This document shows positions 7,986 to 16,143 of a DNA stretch of 64,000 nucleotides, piece by piece. Each line of letters starts with the position of its first letter. The stretch's first letter is position 1. Made by a program: the position numbers and the translations under genes. Under the pieces are notes generated by a model that worked only from the letters and a program-made list of their open reading frames with translations, made no database searches and was not told where the DNA came from. This DNA is from Microbacterium tenebrionis (lineage in GTDB: Bacteria; Actinomycetota; Actinomycetes; Actinomycetales; Microbacteriaceae): positions 1-64,000 of the forward strand of contig NZ_CAHJXQ010000007.1 in NCBI RefSeq assembly GCF_903645325.1, given 5' to 3'.

Positions 7986-9299
7986 TCAGGCCTCCCAGGT
8001 GACGGGGACGGAGGTGGGGACGCGGAACGAGAGGTTCTCGCGGAAGTCGATGTCGGCGTCGTCCTGGAGCCGGAGCCCCGGTACGGCCGCGATGGTCTCT
8101 TCGAGCGCGATCTTCGCCTGGAGCTTGGCGAGCATGTTGCCCAGGCAGTAGTGGATGCCGAACCCGAAGGACAGGTGATTGCGGGCGTCGCTGCGGCCGA
8201 TGTCGAAGACGTCGGGGTTCTCGAAGACGTTCTCGTCGCGGTTCGCGGAGCCCATGACGAGCAGGACGTTCGCGCCCTGCGGGATGGCGACGCCGCCGAT
8301 CTCGGTGTCGGTCAGCGCCTTGCGGCGCCAGGCCACGATCGAGCCGCTGAAGCGGAGCACCTCGTCGACCGCACTGGGGATGCGACCGGGATCATCGACG
8401 AGGTGCGCCCACTGCTCGGGGTGGGAGAGCAGGACACGGATGCAGTTGGCGATCAGCGTCGTGGTGGTCTCATGACCGGCGAACAGCAGACTGTAAGCGA
8501 GCGAGGCGATCTCGTGATCGGTGATCTCGGCGCCGTCGCCCTGCGCTGCGACGAGGTCGGAGATGAGGTTGTCGCCGCTCTCCGCGTGTGCCGCCGTGAC
8601 GAGCGCGATGCACTCCTGCCAGTAGTCGACGAGGTTGTGGGCGTGCGGCACCTGCTCGTCGTCGTCGAGGTTGCCCCAGGTCATGGCGGCCCGGGAGTCC
8701 GACCAGCGTTTGTAGGTGGGGACGAGCGAGGGATCGACGCCGAGGAGGGTGAGGATCGTGATCGTCGGGATGTCGTAGGCGACCTGGGCGAAGAAGTCGC
8801 CGGTGCGGTCGGGGCTGGCGAGCATCTCGGCGAGCGCCGCGCGGGTGTTCTCGCGGATCGTCGGCTCGAGCACCTTGAAGCGGCGCGGGGTGAAGGCGCG
8901 CTGGGCGATCGCGCGGATGCGGGTGTGCTCCGGGGGGATGCGGGCCGAGAGGCCCGAGTAGGCGGTGAACCCTCCGTCCTTCATGATCTGCGTGGCCTGG
9001 GGGCCGCGTTCGCGGACCGGAGCCTGGGCGTTCTCGCTGGAGAAGGTCTCCCAGTTCTCGAACGCGGACTTGACGTCCTCGTAGCGGGTGACGACCCAGC
9101 AGTCGATGCGCTCGTCGTACATGACGGGCTCGGTGCTGCGGAGTTCGGCGTACGCGGCGAACGGGTCCTTCATGGCGAACGGCTCGTAGCCGTGGTGGGC
9201 GTCCGTGTCGTCTCCGGCTGCCGCGCGGGGCATCGCCTCGTGATCGACGGGACAGCCGGCTGCGGCTGCGGCTCGTGCTTCGGTGGGCGAGAGGGCCAT
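7986..9299 (-). CDS. creJ: Cytochrome P450 (CreJ-like alkylphenyl phosphate hydroxylase)
   Basis: 437-residue soluble bacterial P450. The heme-ligand motif FGFGIHYCLG holds the axial Cys, the I-helix has AGHETTTT, and EVLRFSG supplies the ExxR glutamate and arginine. The reductase and ferredoxin of the same operon are its likely redox partners. In the cre pathway this enzyme hydroxylates the methyl group of the phosphorylated cresol, the phosphate acting as a recognition handle. It is the promoter-proximal gene of the operon; 97 nt separate it from the IclR gene, and a candidate operator lies about 130 nt upstream of its start. Confidence 0.85.
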   Translation of the reverse strand: MALSPTEARAAAAAGCPVDHEAMPRAAAGDDTDAHHGYEPFAMKDPFAAYAELRSTEPVMYDERIDCWVVTRYEDVKSAFENWETFSSENAQAPVRERGPQATQIMKDGGFTAYSGLSARIPPEHTRIRAIAQRAFTPRRFKVLEPTIRENTRAALAEMLASPDRTGDFFAQVAYDIPTITILTLLGVDPSLVPTYKRWSDSRAAMTWGNLDDDEQVPHAHNLVDYWQECIALVTAAHAESGDNLISDLVAAQGDGAEITDHEIASLAYSLLFAGHETTTTLIANCIRVLLSHPEQWAHLVDDPGRIPSAVDEVLRFSGSIVAWRRKALTDTEIGGVAIPQGANVLLVMGSANRDENVFENPDVFDIGRSDARNHLSFGFGIHYCLGNMLAKLQAKIALEETIAAVPGLRLQDDADIDFRENLSFRVPTSVPVTWEA

Positions 9300-9395
9300 G
9301 ACGGCTCCTTCGTGTCAGCGCCTACGGGTTCAGTGTCTTGGTGGTCCGACGACCCGCTGTCATGTGCGGGCGAGCCGCCGGAACCTGGATCTCAT

Positions 9396-10220
9396 CTAAC
9401 GCGCAGTGTCAGCGTCACGAGTGTTTGTCTTCCGCTCAGTGGAAGCGGAATGTCGGAGGGACTGCAGCGGGAAGCCGCCGACGTTGGCCTCGATCCGGCG
9501 GGCGATGCCCCGCAGCGCTGGGAGGTGCTGCTCAATGGTCGTCGCGCTGTCCGTCGTGGTCACCAGACCCAGTGCCGCACCGACCAGCCCGTTCTGGAAG
9601 ATCGGGACGGCGATCGACGTGGCACCCAGGCGGGTCTCGTCGACGGTCGTGGCGAAACTGCGGCTTCGCACCACGGCGAGTTCGGCGCGCAGGGCATCGG
9701 GGTCGACGTGCGTGTTCGGCGTGCGGGGCTCGAGCGGCTGGGCGAGGATCGCCTCGCGCACCCACGGTTCCTCAAACGCGAGCAGTACCTTCCCGACCGC
9801 TGTGGCGTGCAGCGGCAGGCGACCGCCGACGCGCGACGCCTGCGGCACGCGCCGGGTGCCGTAGACGCGGTCGATGTACAGCGCCTCGGCGCGCTCGCGG
9901 ACCGCGATGTGCACGGTCTCCTGCGTGAGCGTGAACAGGTCCTGTAGCAGCGGGCGGGCGATCTCGCGCACCTGACGTCCTGCGTGCTGGCCGAGCTCCC
10001 ACAGCCGCAGGCCGATCTGATAGCGCCCGTTGTCGTCGCGCTGGAGGGCGCCCCAGTCCTCGAGCTCGCCGACAAGCCGGTGCGTGGTGCTGAGCGGCAG
10101 GGCGGTCTCGGCGCTGATGTCGGTGAGGCTGCGCGGTGCGAGCGAGCGCTCGAACACCGCGAGGATCGAGAGCACGCGCCCTGTCACGCTCTGCCCCGGC
10201 TGTGTCGTCCGTCCGGCCAT
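9396..10220 (-). CDS. IclR-family regulator, probable regulator of the cre operon
   Basis: 274 residues: an N-terminal winged helix (VTGRVLSILAVFER... TALPLSTTHRLVGELEDWGAL) and a C-terminal IclR effector domain (GKVLLAF, ATTVDETRLGATSIAVPIF). It lies directly upstream of and in the same direction as the P450 gene. Near-identical palindromes of 18 bp lie 20 nt upstream of its own start and inside its 3' end, upstream of the P450. This suggests autoregulation plus control of the catabolic operon by 4-cresol or an intermediate. The effector is not deducible from sequence. Confidence 0.82.
   Translation of the reverse strand: MAGRTTQPGQSVTGRVLSILAVFERSLAPRSLTDISAETALPLSTTHRLVGELEDWGALQRDDNGRYQIGLRLWELGQHAGRQVREIARPLLQDLFTLTQETVHIAVRERAEALYIDRVYGTRRVPQASRVGGRLPLHATAVGKVLLAFEEPWVREAILAQPLEPRTPNTHVDPDALRAELAVVRSRSFATTVDETRLGATSIAVPIFQNGLVGAALGLVTTTDSATTIEQHLPALRGIARRIEANVGGFPLQSLRHSASTERKTNTRDADTAR
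9429..9448. promoter_or_regulatory. Candidate IclR operator upstream of creJ
   Basis: CTTCCGCTCAGTGGAAGC (9429-9446) is an imperfect palindrome with CTTCC/GGAAG arms. It matches 16 of 18 bases of the palindrome at 10241-10258. It sits within the last codons of the IclR gene and about 130 nt before the P450 start. Basis: direct comparison of the two sites; protein binding is inferred. Confidence 0.6.
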
Positions 10221-10240
10221 CGAGCACCTCCTCGTACAAG

Positions 10241-10258
10241 CTTCCGCCTAGTGGAAGC
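10241..10258. promoter_or_regulatory. Candidate IclR operator upstream of the iclR gene
   Basis: CTTCCGCCTAGTGGAAGC, 20 nt upstream of ATG 10220. It forms part of a longer inverted repeat (AAGCTTCC...GGAAGCTT, 10238-10260) and is the partner of the site at 9429. A further small palindrome, CGTGGA-N4-TCCACG, follows at 10266-10281. Confidence 0.62.
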
Positions 10259-10350
10259 TTAGGCTCGTGGAATCCTCCACGCGAGAATTGCTTTGCACGA
10301 CGAGACGGCTGCTATCACGCGCATTCTCGGCGGGGAGGGCAATTCTCATG

Positions 10351-11052
10351 TCAGGACGGGATGCCGAAGGCGTGGCGCTGCTTGATCGGTGCGACCTCGG
10401 GCGACGCCAGGAACGACAGCACCCGCGCGGCGTCAGCGGGCGACGCGGATGCCGTCGCGACTCCCCCGCCGAAGACGGTGCCGATCGCGCAGTCCTTCGG
10501 CAGAGTACCGAGGATGCGGATGCCGGGCTGTCCGACGAGCTCGCTGAGCTGCTGGAACCCCAGGTCGACGGTTCCCGCGGCCACCGACTTCGCGACGGGG
10601 ACACCCGGCTGCGCCTGCACGAGCCGGTCTCCGATCTCGTCGGTCAGGCCCCAGTCGTCGATCATCTGCACGAGCGCCGTGCCGCTGGGCCCTGTCGAGT
10701 AGCCGATCCGGGTCGCCGAGCGCAGCGCGTCGCGCAGCTCCGCAGCATCCGCGAACGCCGGGCCATCGGGCCGCCCCGCCGGTTCCCCCGAACCGGACGG
10801 CACGGCCACGGCCACCTGCGACTGCACGATCGGGCGCACCGTCGCAGCATCCACATGCCCGTCGGCAGACAGGCGAGAAAGAGCACCGGAGGCGAGGAAG
10901 ACGAGATCGAACGCCTCGCCGCTTTCGACGCGGGATGCGGCATCCACTCCCCCGACGGATTCGACCTCGACGGGCGGGAGTCCCGCGGCCTCAGCCGCGG
11001 CGAGCAACTCAGCGAGCAGGTGACGCGTCGCCATCGACGAGATGGCTCTCAC
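10351..11052 (-). CDS. ModA-like substrate-binding-fold protein without signal peptide
   Basis: 233 residues related to the molybdate/extracellular solute-binding family (ModA type): segments FDLVFLASGAL, VAVAVPSGSG, IGYSTGPSGTAL, VDLGFQQLSEL and GIRILGTLP are visible. The N-terminus (MRAISSMATRHLLAELL) is not a signal peptide and there are no permease or ATPase genes nearby, so it is probably cytoplasmic. The GTG start at 11052 overlaps the stop of the aldo/keto reductase (GTGA), making it the last gene of the protocatechuate operon; ATG 11034 is an alternative. It may sense or isomerise a ring-cleavage intermediate; no function is established here. Confidence 0.7.
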   Translation of the reverse strand: MRAISSMATRHLLAELLAAAEAAGLPPVEVESVGGVDAASRVESGEAFDLVFLASGALSRLSADGHVDAATVRPIVQSQVAVAVPSGSGEPAGRPDGPAFADAAELRDALRSATRIGYSTGPSGTALVQMIDDWGLTDEIGDRLVQAQPGVPVAKSVAAGTVDLGFQQLSELVGQPGIRILGTLPKDCAIGTVFGGGVATASASPADAARVLSFLASPEVAPIKQRHAFGIPS

Positions 11053-12023
11053 GCAGCATCCTCGAAGGTCTCGGCATCCACTTCGGCAGCGGGGCCGGGC
11101 GCGTAGCGAGGCCCCGACACCGTCGACGTGTCGATCAGTTCGCCGGCGCGTTCGAGCAACGCCTCATCGACCGACAGCGACAGCGCCGCGAAGTCCTCAT
11201 GCAGGTGATCGACGCTCGTGGTCCCGGGGATCGGCACGACGTGGTCGCCGCGCGCGAGCAGCCATGCGAGGGCGAGCTGCGCGGGGGTGCATCCGGCCTC
11301 GGCGGCGAGCTCGCGCCATGCCGGCAGCAGAGCGGCGTTCACCTCCCAGTTCGCGCCCTGGAACCGCGGCATCCCCCGGCGGATGTCCTTCTCGGCGAGC
11401 GTTGCAGGGTCGCCGACGCCGTCGCCGAGGAAACCACGCGCAACGGGTGAGAACGCGACGAGCGCGATTCCGTCATCCGCCGTCGCCGACAGCATCCCCA
11501 GTTCGGGGTTGCGGCTCCACAGCGAGTACTCGTTCTGCACCGCGGCGATCGGAGCGACGGCCTGGGCCTCGCGCAGACGCTCAACCGACACCTCCGACAG
11601 GCCGATCGCGCCGATCTTCCCGGCCTCGACAAGAGACGCCAGCGCACCGACCGATTCGCCGATCGGGACCGTCTTGTCCCACCGGTGCAGGTAGTACAGG
11701 TCGATGTGGTCGACGCCGAGGCGCCGCAGCGAAGCATCCACCTGCGCCGTCAGGGTCGCCGGTCGCCCATCGATGACCTTCACCCCGTCGACCATCGCCA
11801 TGCCGCCCTTGCTGGCGAGCACGACCTCCTCGCGACGTCCCTTCAGAGCGCGTCCGACCAGCTCCTCGTTGCGGCCGCCGCCGTACAGCGTCGCCGTGTC
11901 GAGGTGCGTCACGCCCGAATCGAGAGCCGCGCGCAACAGCGCGAGCCCCTCTTCGTCGGATGGCGGGATGCCGTACGCGTGGCTGAGATTCATGCAGCCG
12001 AGGCCCATGCGCGGGAGCATCAT
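11049..12023 (-). CDS. Aldo/keto reductase
   Basis: 324 residues. The family tetrad is present: Asp in HLDTATLYGGG, the Tyr of that segment, Lys in VVLASKGG and His in LYYLHRWD. The late nicotinamide-phosphate segment VVPIPGTTSVDHL is also visible. It is co-transcribed with ligC (34 nt gap) and coupled to the ModA-like gene. Its role in protocatechuate breakdown is unknown; reduction of an aldehyde side product or of an imported aromatic aldehyde are possibilities. Confidence 0.8.
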   Translation of the reverse strand: MMLPRMGLGCMNLSHAYGIPPSDEEGLALLRAALDSGVTHLDTATLYGGGRNEELVGRALKGRREEVVLASKGGMAMVDGVKVIDGRPATLTAQVDASLRRLGVDHIDLYYLHRWDKTVPIGESVGALASLVEAGKIGAIGLSEVSVERLREAQAVAPIAAVQNEYSLWSRNPELGMLSATADDGIALVAFSPVARGFLGDGVGDPATLAEKDIRRGMPRFQGANWEVNAALLPAWRELAAEAGCTPAQLALAWLLARGDHVVPIPGTTSVDHLHEDFAALSLSVDEALLERAGELIDTSTVSGPRYAPGPAAEVDAETFEDAA

Positions 12024-12057
12024 GACGCGAGACTCGAAGGCCGGGTTCGGGAGAGAA

Positions 12058-13020
12058 TCACGCGAGCTGCTCCTCCAACTGTCCGAGCACGCGGTAGCAG
12101 TCGATCACCTGACGGACCGACGAGTTCGGCTCGCGCCCCTCGCGGATCGCGCTCACGAACTCGCGATCCTGCAGCTCGATGCCGTTCATGCTGACCGCGA
12201 CGTTCGAGACGTCGATCTGCTCCTCCTTGCCGGTGAACAGGTCGTCGTAGCGGGCGATGTAGGTCGCGGTGTCGCCGATGTAGCGGAAGAACGTGCCGAA
12301 CGGGCCCTCGTTGTTGAACGACAGCGACAGCGTGCAGATCGCGCCGGTCTCGCTCTTGAGCTGGATCGACATGTCCATCGCGATGCCGAGCTCGGGGTGG
12401 ATCGGCCCCTGGATCGCATGCGCGTCGACGATCTTCCCGGCCTGGTAGGCGAACAGGTCGACTGTGTGCGCGGCGTGGTGCCAGAGCAGGTGGTCGGTCC
12501 AGGAGCGCTTCTCGCCCTTGGCGTTCGTGTTCGTGCGGCGGAAGAAGTACGTCTGCACGTCCATCTGCTGCACGGCGAACTCGCCCGCCCGGATGCGGTC
12601 GTGCACGAACTGATGCGACGGGTTGAAGCGGCGGGTGTGTCCGACCATGGCGACCAGCCCGGAGGCCTCTGCTGCCTCAGCCGCGGCGAGAGTGGCCTCG
12701 GCATCCGCCAGCGAGTCGGCGAGCGGGATCTCGACCTGCACGTGCTTGCCGGCGGCGAGCACGGCCTGGGTCTGCGAGGCGTGCAGCCCGGTCGGAGTCG
12801 CGAGGATGACGGCATCCACGTCGTCGCGCTCGAGGACGCCCTCGAGACCGACGACCGCGTTCGCGACGCCGTACTGCTGCGCCACGGCATCCGCCTTCTC
12901 CTGGGAGGTGGCGGCGACGACGGTCACCTCGGCATCCTCGATGTTCTGAAGGCCGTCCAGGTGCTTCATGCCGAAGGCGCCGTTGGCGCCCACGACGGCG
13001 ACGCGGATCTTGTCGGTCAT
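12058..13020 (-). CDS. ligC: 4-carboxy-2-hydroxymuconate-6-semialdehyde dehydrogenase
   Basis: 320-residue Gfo/Idh/MocA oxidoreductase. It has the N-terminal Rossmann motif VAVVGANGAFG, VEIPLADS (the family's EKP-like position), and GHTRRFNPSHQF with DHLLWHHAAHTVDLF characteristic of LigC/PmdC. It oxidises the hemiacetal of CHMS, the product of protocatechuate 4,5-cleavage, to 2-pyrone-4,6-dicarboxylate with NAD(P). It follows ligAB at 47 nt on the same strand, so substrate and product genes are adjacent. Confidence 0.88.
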   Translation of the reverse strand: MTDKIRVAVVGANGAFGMKHLDGLQNIEDAEVTVVAATSQEKADAVAQQYGVANAVVGLEGVLERDDVDAVILATPTGLHASQTQAVLAAGKHVQVEIPLADSLADAEATLAAAEAAEASGLVAMVGHTRRFNPSHQFVHDRIRAGEFAVQQMDVQTYFFRRTNTNAKGEKRSWTDHLLWHHAAHTVDLFAYQAGKIVDAHAIQGPIHPELGIAMDMSIQLKSETGAICTLSLSFNNEGPFGTFFRYIGDTATYIARYDDLFTGKEEQIDVSNVAVSMNGIELQDREFVSAIREGREPNSSVRQVIDCYRVLGQLEEQLA

Positions 13021-13067
13021 TCGCTCTCCTTCTCGCGTTTCGATATCAGGCGTTCGATCTCAGGATG

Positions 13068-14468
13068 TCAGGCGTTCGCCACGGCCGCGGTCTCCGCGGG
13101 CTCGGGGGCGGGCGCGCCGTCCTGGATCTCGGCCACGGCCGGGTCCTCGGCGAGGTCCGTCCTGCCGATCGGGTTGCTCAGGACGAGGTGACCGACGGCG
13201 GTGTTGGATGCGGGCACGTGGTAGAACCGGTGGTCCGTGGAGGGGGCCTCGCCGTCGAACTGGTCGTCCATCGCACCGCGCGCGATCAGCCAGTCCACGA
13301 GCTCGATGCCCTCCGAGCCCGCCTCGTCGACGTACTCCATGTGCGGCCACTCGGTCAGACCCAGCGGGTCGGCGATCAGGTGGTCGAGGAAAGCGTTGTC
13401 CCACTCCTTGTTGATCAGACCCGCACGCGGACCCTGCAGCTGGTGACTCATACCCCCGGTGCCCCAGATCTGCACGTTGAGCTCCTCGCCATCCCACTTG
13501 TCGATCGCACGACGCAGCGCCTTGCCCAGCTCATAGCAGCGACGACCCGACGGCACCGGGTACTGCACGACATTCACCGCAAGCGGGATGACCCGCACCG
13601 GCCACCGCTCATCCGGACCCAGCTCGCCGTACACGAGCGACAGCGGCACGGTCAGGCCGTGATCGACGACCATCTCGTTCACCAGAGTCAGGTCGAAGTC
13701 GTCCTGGATGATCGACTGCGCCAAGTGCGCGGCGAACTCCGGGTACCCCTGCACATCCGGCACGGGGCGGGGGCCGTAGCCCTCATCCGCGACCGGGTAC
13801 TCCGCGCCCGTGCCGAGCACGAACGTCGGGATGATCGACGCGTCGAAGGCCGTGGCGTGGTCGTTGTACACAAGGATCACAACATCGGGCGTGTTCTCCT
13901 TGGCCCACTTGCGGGTCCACCGGTACCCGTCGAAGACCTGCTTCCAATACGGCTCCTCGGTCTTGCCGAGGTCCATCGCCGCACCGATCGCCGGCACGTG
14001 CGAGGTGAACAGCGCAGAGGTGTACTTCGCCGGAGCATCCGGCCGCATCGTCGTCGCCTTCTCCGTCGACGGAGGCGTCCACCCATCCAGATCCTTCAGG
14101 CGGGCGCCCTTCGGGCTCCGACCACCACCGACCATCATGTCGCGGTAGGCGGCCTCGCTCATACCCGTCATCGAGCCGGCCATCTGCTGGAAGCTCAGCC
14201 CGTGCGTGGCGCCGATCTTCGCGAGGAAGTAGATGTTGCCGCCCTCAGCGATCATGGTGTTCAGGTCCATGTCGAGCACAGCCTGGCGCTGCACGGGGGT
14301 CAGCTTCCAGTCGTCGAGGTACGCCGCCTGGTCGGCCAGGAACCGCTCACGGTTCTCCGGCTTCATCAGCGACATCGCGAACTGGTTGAGGTGATACCCC
14401 TTACGCGCCTGCTCGGCGTCGTAGATGGTGGTGCCCGGAATGTCCTTGTAGGGCTTGTCGAGTGCCAT
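13068..14468 (-). CDS. ligAB: Protocatechuate 4,5-dioxygenase, fused alpha-beta subunits
   Basis: About 466 residues. The N-terminal 120 residues correspond to LigA (YHLNQFAMSLMKPENRERFL, NIYFLAKIGATHGLSFQQM) and the rest to LigB, with FTSHVPAIG, VYNDHATAF and GTGGMSHQLQGPR carrying the Fe(II)-binding His and acidic residues. It cleaves protocatechuate extradiol to CHMS. The fusion into one chain also occurs in actinobacterial PcmA and in gallate dioxygenases. Two ATGs are possible: 14474 overlaps the ligI stop (ATGA), but AAGGAG lies 7 nt before ATG 14468, which I prefer. Lengths differ by only two codons. Confidence 0.9.
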   Translation of the reverse strand: MALDKPYKDIPGTTIYDAEQARKGYHLNQFAMSLMKPENRERFLADQAAYLDDWKLTPVQRQAVLDMDLNTMIAEGGNIYFLAKIGATHGLSFQQMAGSMTGMSEAAYRDMMVGGGRSPKGARLKDLDGWTPPSTEKATTMRPDAPAKYTSALFTSHVPAIGAAMDLGKTEEPYWKQVFDGYRWTRKWAKENTPDVVILVYNDHATAFDASIIPTFVLGTGAEYPVADEGYGPRPVPDVQGYPEFAAHLAQSIIQDDFDLTLVNEMVVDHGLTVPLSLVYGELGPDERWPVRVIPLAVNVVQYPVPSGRRCYELGKALRRAIDKWDGEELNVQIWGTGGMSHQLQGPRAGLINKEWDNAFLDHLIADPLGLTEWPHMEYVDEAGSEGIELVDWLIARGAMDDQFDGEAPSTDHRFYHVPASNTAVGHLVLSNPIGRTDLAEDPAVAEIQDGAPAPEPAETAAVANA

Positions 14469-14470
14469 GG

Positions 14471-15436
14471 TCATTCTCCTTCTTGCCAGTAGAGGCGGCG
14501 GGGGTTGTCCACGAGCAGCTTGCGCTGCAGTTCGGGCGTCGTCGCGATCTGAGGGATGTAGTCGACCAGCAGCCCGTCGTCGGGCATGTGGTCCTTGAGG
14601 TTGGGGTGGGGCCAGTCGGTTCCCCACAGCACGCGGTCGGGAAACTCCTCGACCACGCGGCGGGCGAACGGCACGACGTCCTGATAGGCGTGCTGCTCGC
14701 CGTTTCCGATTTCTTCAGGGAGAGCGCGTGGGCCGGTGACGCTCAGGCGCTCGGGGCACGAGACCTTGGTCCACACGTTGGGGTTCTCGCGCATGAACCG
14801 CAGGAACAGCGCGAACTCCTCTCCGTCCGGGTCCTTCGTGACGTCGGGCCGGCCCATGTGGTCGACGACGATGTCGGTCGGGATGCTGGAGAAGAAGTCG
14901 TACAGCTCGGGGAGGTCCTCGGCCTCGAAGTAGATGACGACGTGCCAGCCGAGCGGCGCGATCTTCGAGACGATCTCCTCGAGCGAGTCGGTCGGAACGC
15001 GGTCGACGAGGCGCTTGACGAAGTTGAAGCGGACGCCGCGGACGCCGGCCGCGTGCAACTCGGCGAGTTGCTCGTCGGTGACGTCGCGGCGCACGGTGGC
15101 GACTCCGCGAGCGCGGCCCTCGCTGCGGTTCAGGGCGTCGACGAGGGCGCTGTTGTCGGCGCCGTGGCAGGTGGCCTGCACGATGACGTTGCGGTCGAAC
15201 CCGAGGTGGTCGCGCAGCGCGAACAACTGCTCGGCCGAGGCGTCGCACGGGGTGTATTTGCGCTCGGGGGCGTACGGGAACTCGGCGCCGGGTCCGAAGA
15301 CGTGGCAGTGCGCGTCGACGGCACCCTGGGGCAGGACGAACGTCGGCTTCGTGGGGCCGTCGTACCAGTCCAGCCAGCCCTCGGTCTTCGTGAAGGGACC
15401 GGTGGTCTCACCGTGCGTGGTCTGCGTGTGCGGCAC
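14471..15436 (-). CDS. ligI: 2-pyrone-4,6-dicarboxylate hydrolase
   Basis: 321-residue amidohydrolase-superfamily lactonase. AVDAHCHVFGPG gives the HxH motif; NFVKRLVD, VVDHMGRPD and the late WGTDWPHPN supply the remaining conserved residues of LigI. It opens the lactone ring of PDC to 4-oxalomesaconate. It lies 3 nt from ligK and its stop overlaps the upstream candidate ATG of ligAB. Confidence 0.92.
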   Translation of the reverse strand: MPHTQTTHGETTGPFTKTEGWLDWYDGPTKPTFVLPQGAVDAHCHVFGPGAEFPYAPERKYTPCDASAEQLFALRDHLGFDRNVIVQATCHGADNSALVDALNRSEGRARGVATVRRDVTDEQLAELHAAGVRGVRFNFVKRLVDRVPTDSLEEIVSKIAPLGWHVVIYFEAEDLPELYDFFSSIPTDIVVDHMGRPDVTKDPDGEEFALFLRFMRENPNVWTKVSCPERLSVTGPRALPEEIGNGEQHAYQDVVPFARRVVEEFPDRVLWGTDWPHPNLKDHMPDDGLLVDYIPQIATTPELQRKLLVDNPRRLYWQEGE

Positions 15437-15439
15437 CCG

Positions 15440-16132
15440 TCAGTCCTCCACGTATTCGAAACCTGCGGCCGCGAGCGGCTCGCGCATGCCGTACAGGTCG
15501 AGTCCGAGCACGCCCTCGCGGAACTTCTGCCGCTTGGACTCCTCGTTGTCCTCGCGCTTGCGGCTGGCATCCGCCACCGGACCCACGAGCTCTCGGGGCA
15601 CGACCACGACGCCGTCGACATCGGCGACGACGACATCGCCCGGGTTGACCAGGGCATTGGCGGCGACGACGGGGACGTTGACCGAGCCGAGCGTGGCCTT
15701 GACCGTGCCCTTGGAGTTGATCGCGCGGGAGAAGACGGGGAAGTCCATCTTCTCGAGGTCGGCGACGTCGCGGACGCCGCCGTCGATGACCAGTCCCTTG
15801 CAGCCGCGGGCGGTGAGGGACGTGGCCAGCAGCTCGCCGAAGAAGCCGTCCTCGCTCTCGGTGGTGCAGCCGGCGACGATCACATCGCCCTCCTGCACCT
15901 GCTCGGCCGCGACGTGGAACATCCAGTTGTCGCCGGGCTGCAAGAGCACGGTGACGGCGGGGCCGCAGAGCTTCGCCCCGTTGTAGGCGGGCCGGATGTA
16001 GGGACGCATGAGGCCGACGCGGCCCATGGCCTCGTGGATGGTCGCGACACCGAACTCCGACAGACGGGCGACGTCGTCGGGATCGGGGCGCTGGATGCTG
16101 GTGCGGACGATGCCGAGATTGTTCAGTCGCAT
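15440..16132 (-). CDS. ligK: 4-carboxy-4-hydroxy-2-oxoadipate aldolase
   Basis: 230 residues of the RraA-like class II aldolase family. GVATIHEAMGR, the substrate/metal segment VAGCTTESEDGFFGELLATS, GLVIDGGVRD and VNPGDVVVADVDGVVVVP are typical. It splits CHA to pyruvate and oxaloacetate and can decarboxylate oxaloacetate. The start MRLNNLGIV at 16132 is preceded by AAAGAGAA; the open frame to 16726 runs antisense-like into ligJ and was discarded. Confidence 0.9.
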   Translation of the reverse strand: MRLNNLGIVRTSIQRPDPDDVARLSEFGVATIHEAMGRVGLMRPYIRPAYNGAKLCGPAVTVLLQPGDNWMFHVAAEQVQEGDVIVAGCTTESEDGFFGELLATSLTARGCKGLVIDGGVRDVADLEKMDFPVFSRAINSKGTVKATLGSVNVPVVAANALVNPGDVVVADVDGVVVVPRELVGPVADASRKREDNEESKRQKFREGVLGLDLYGMREPLAAAGFEYVED

Positions 16133-16143
16133 GTTCTTCTCTT

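Noticed and set aside
13068-14627. Longer 519-codon version of ligAB
   Set aside because: The first 50 residues are non-homologous and overlap ligI; RBS spacing supports ATG 14468.
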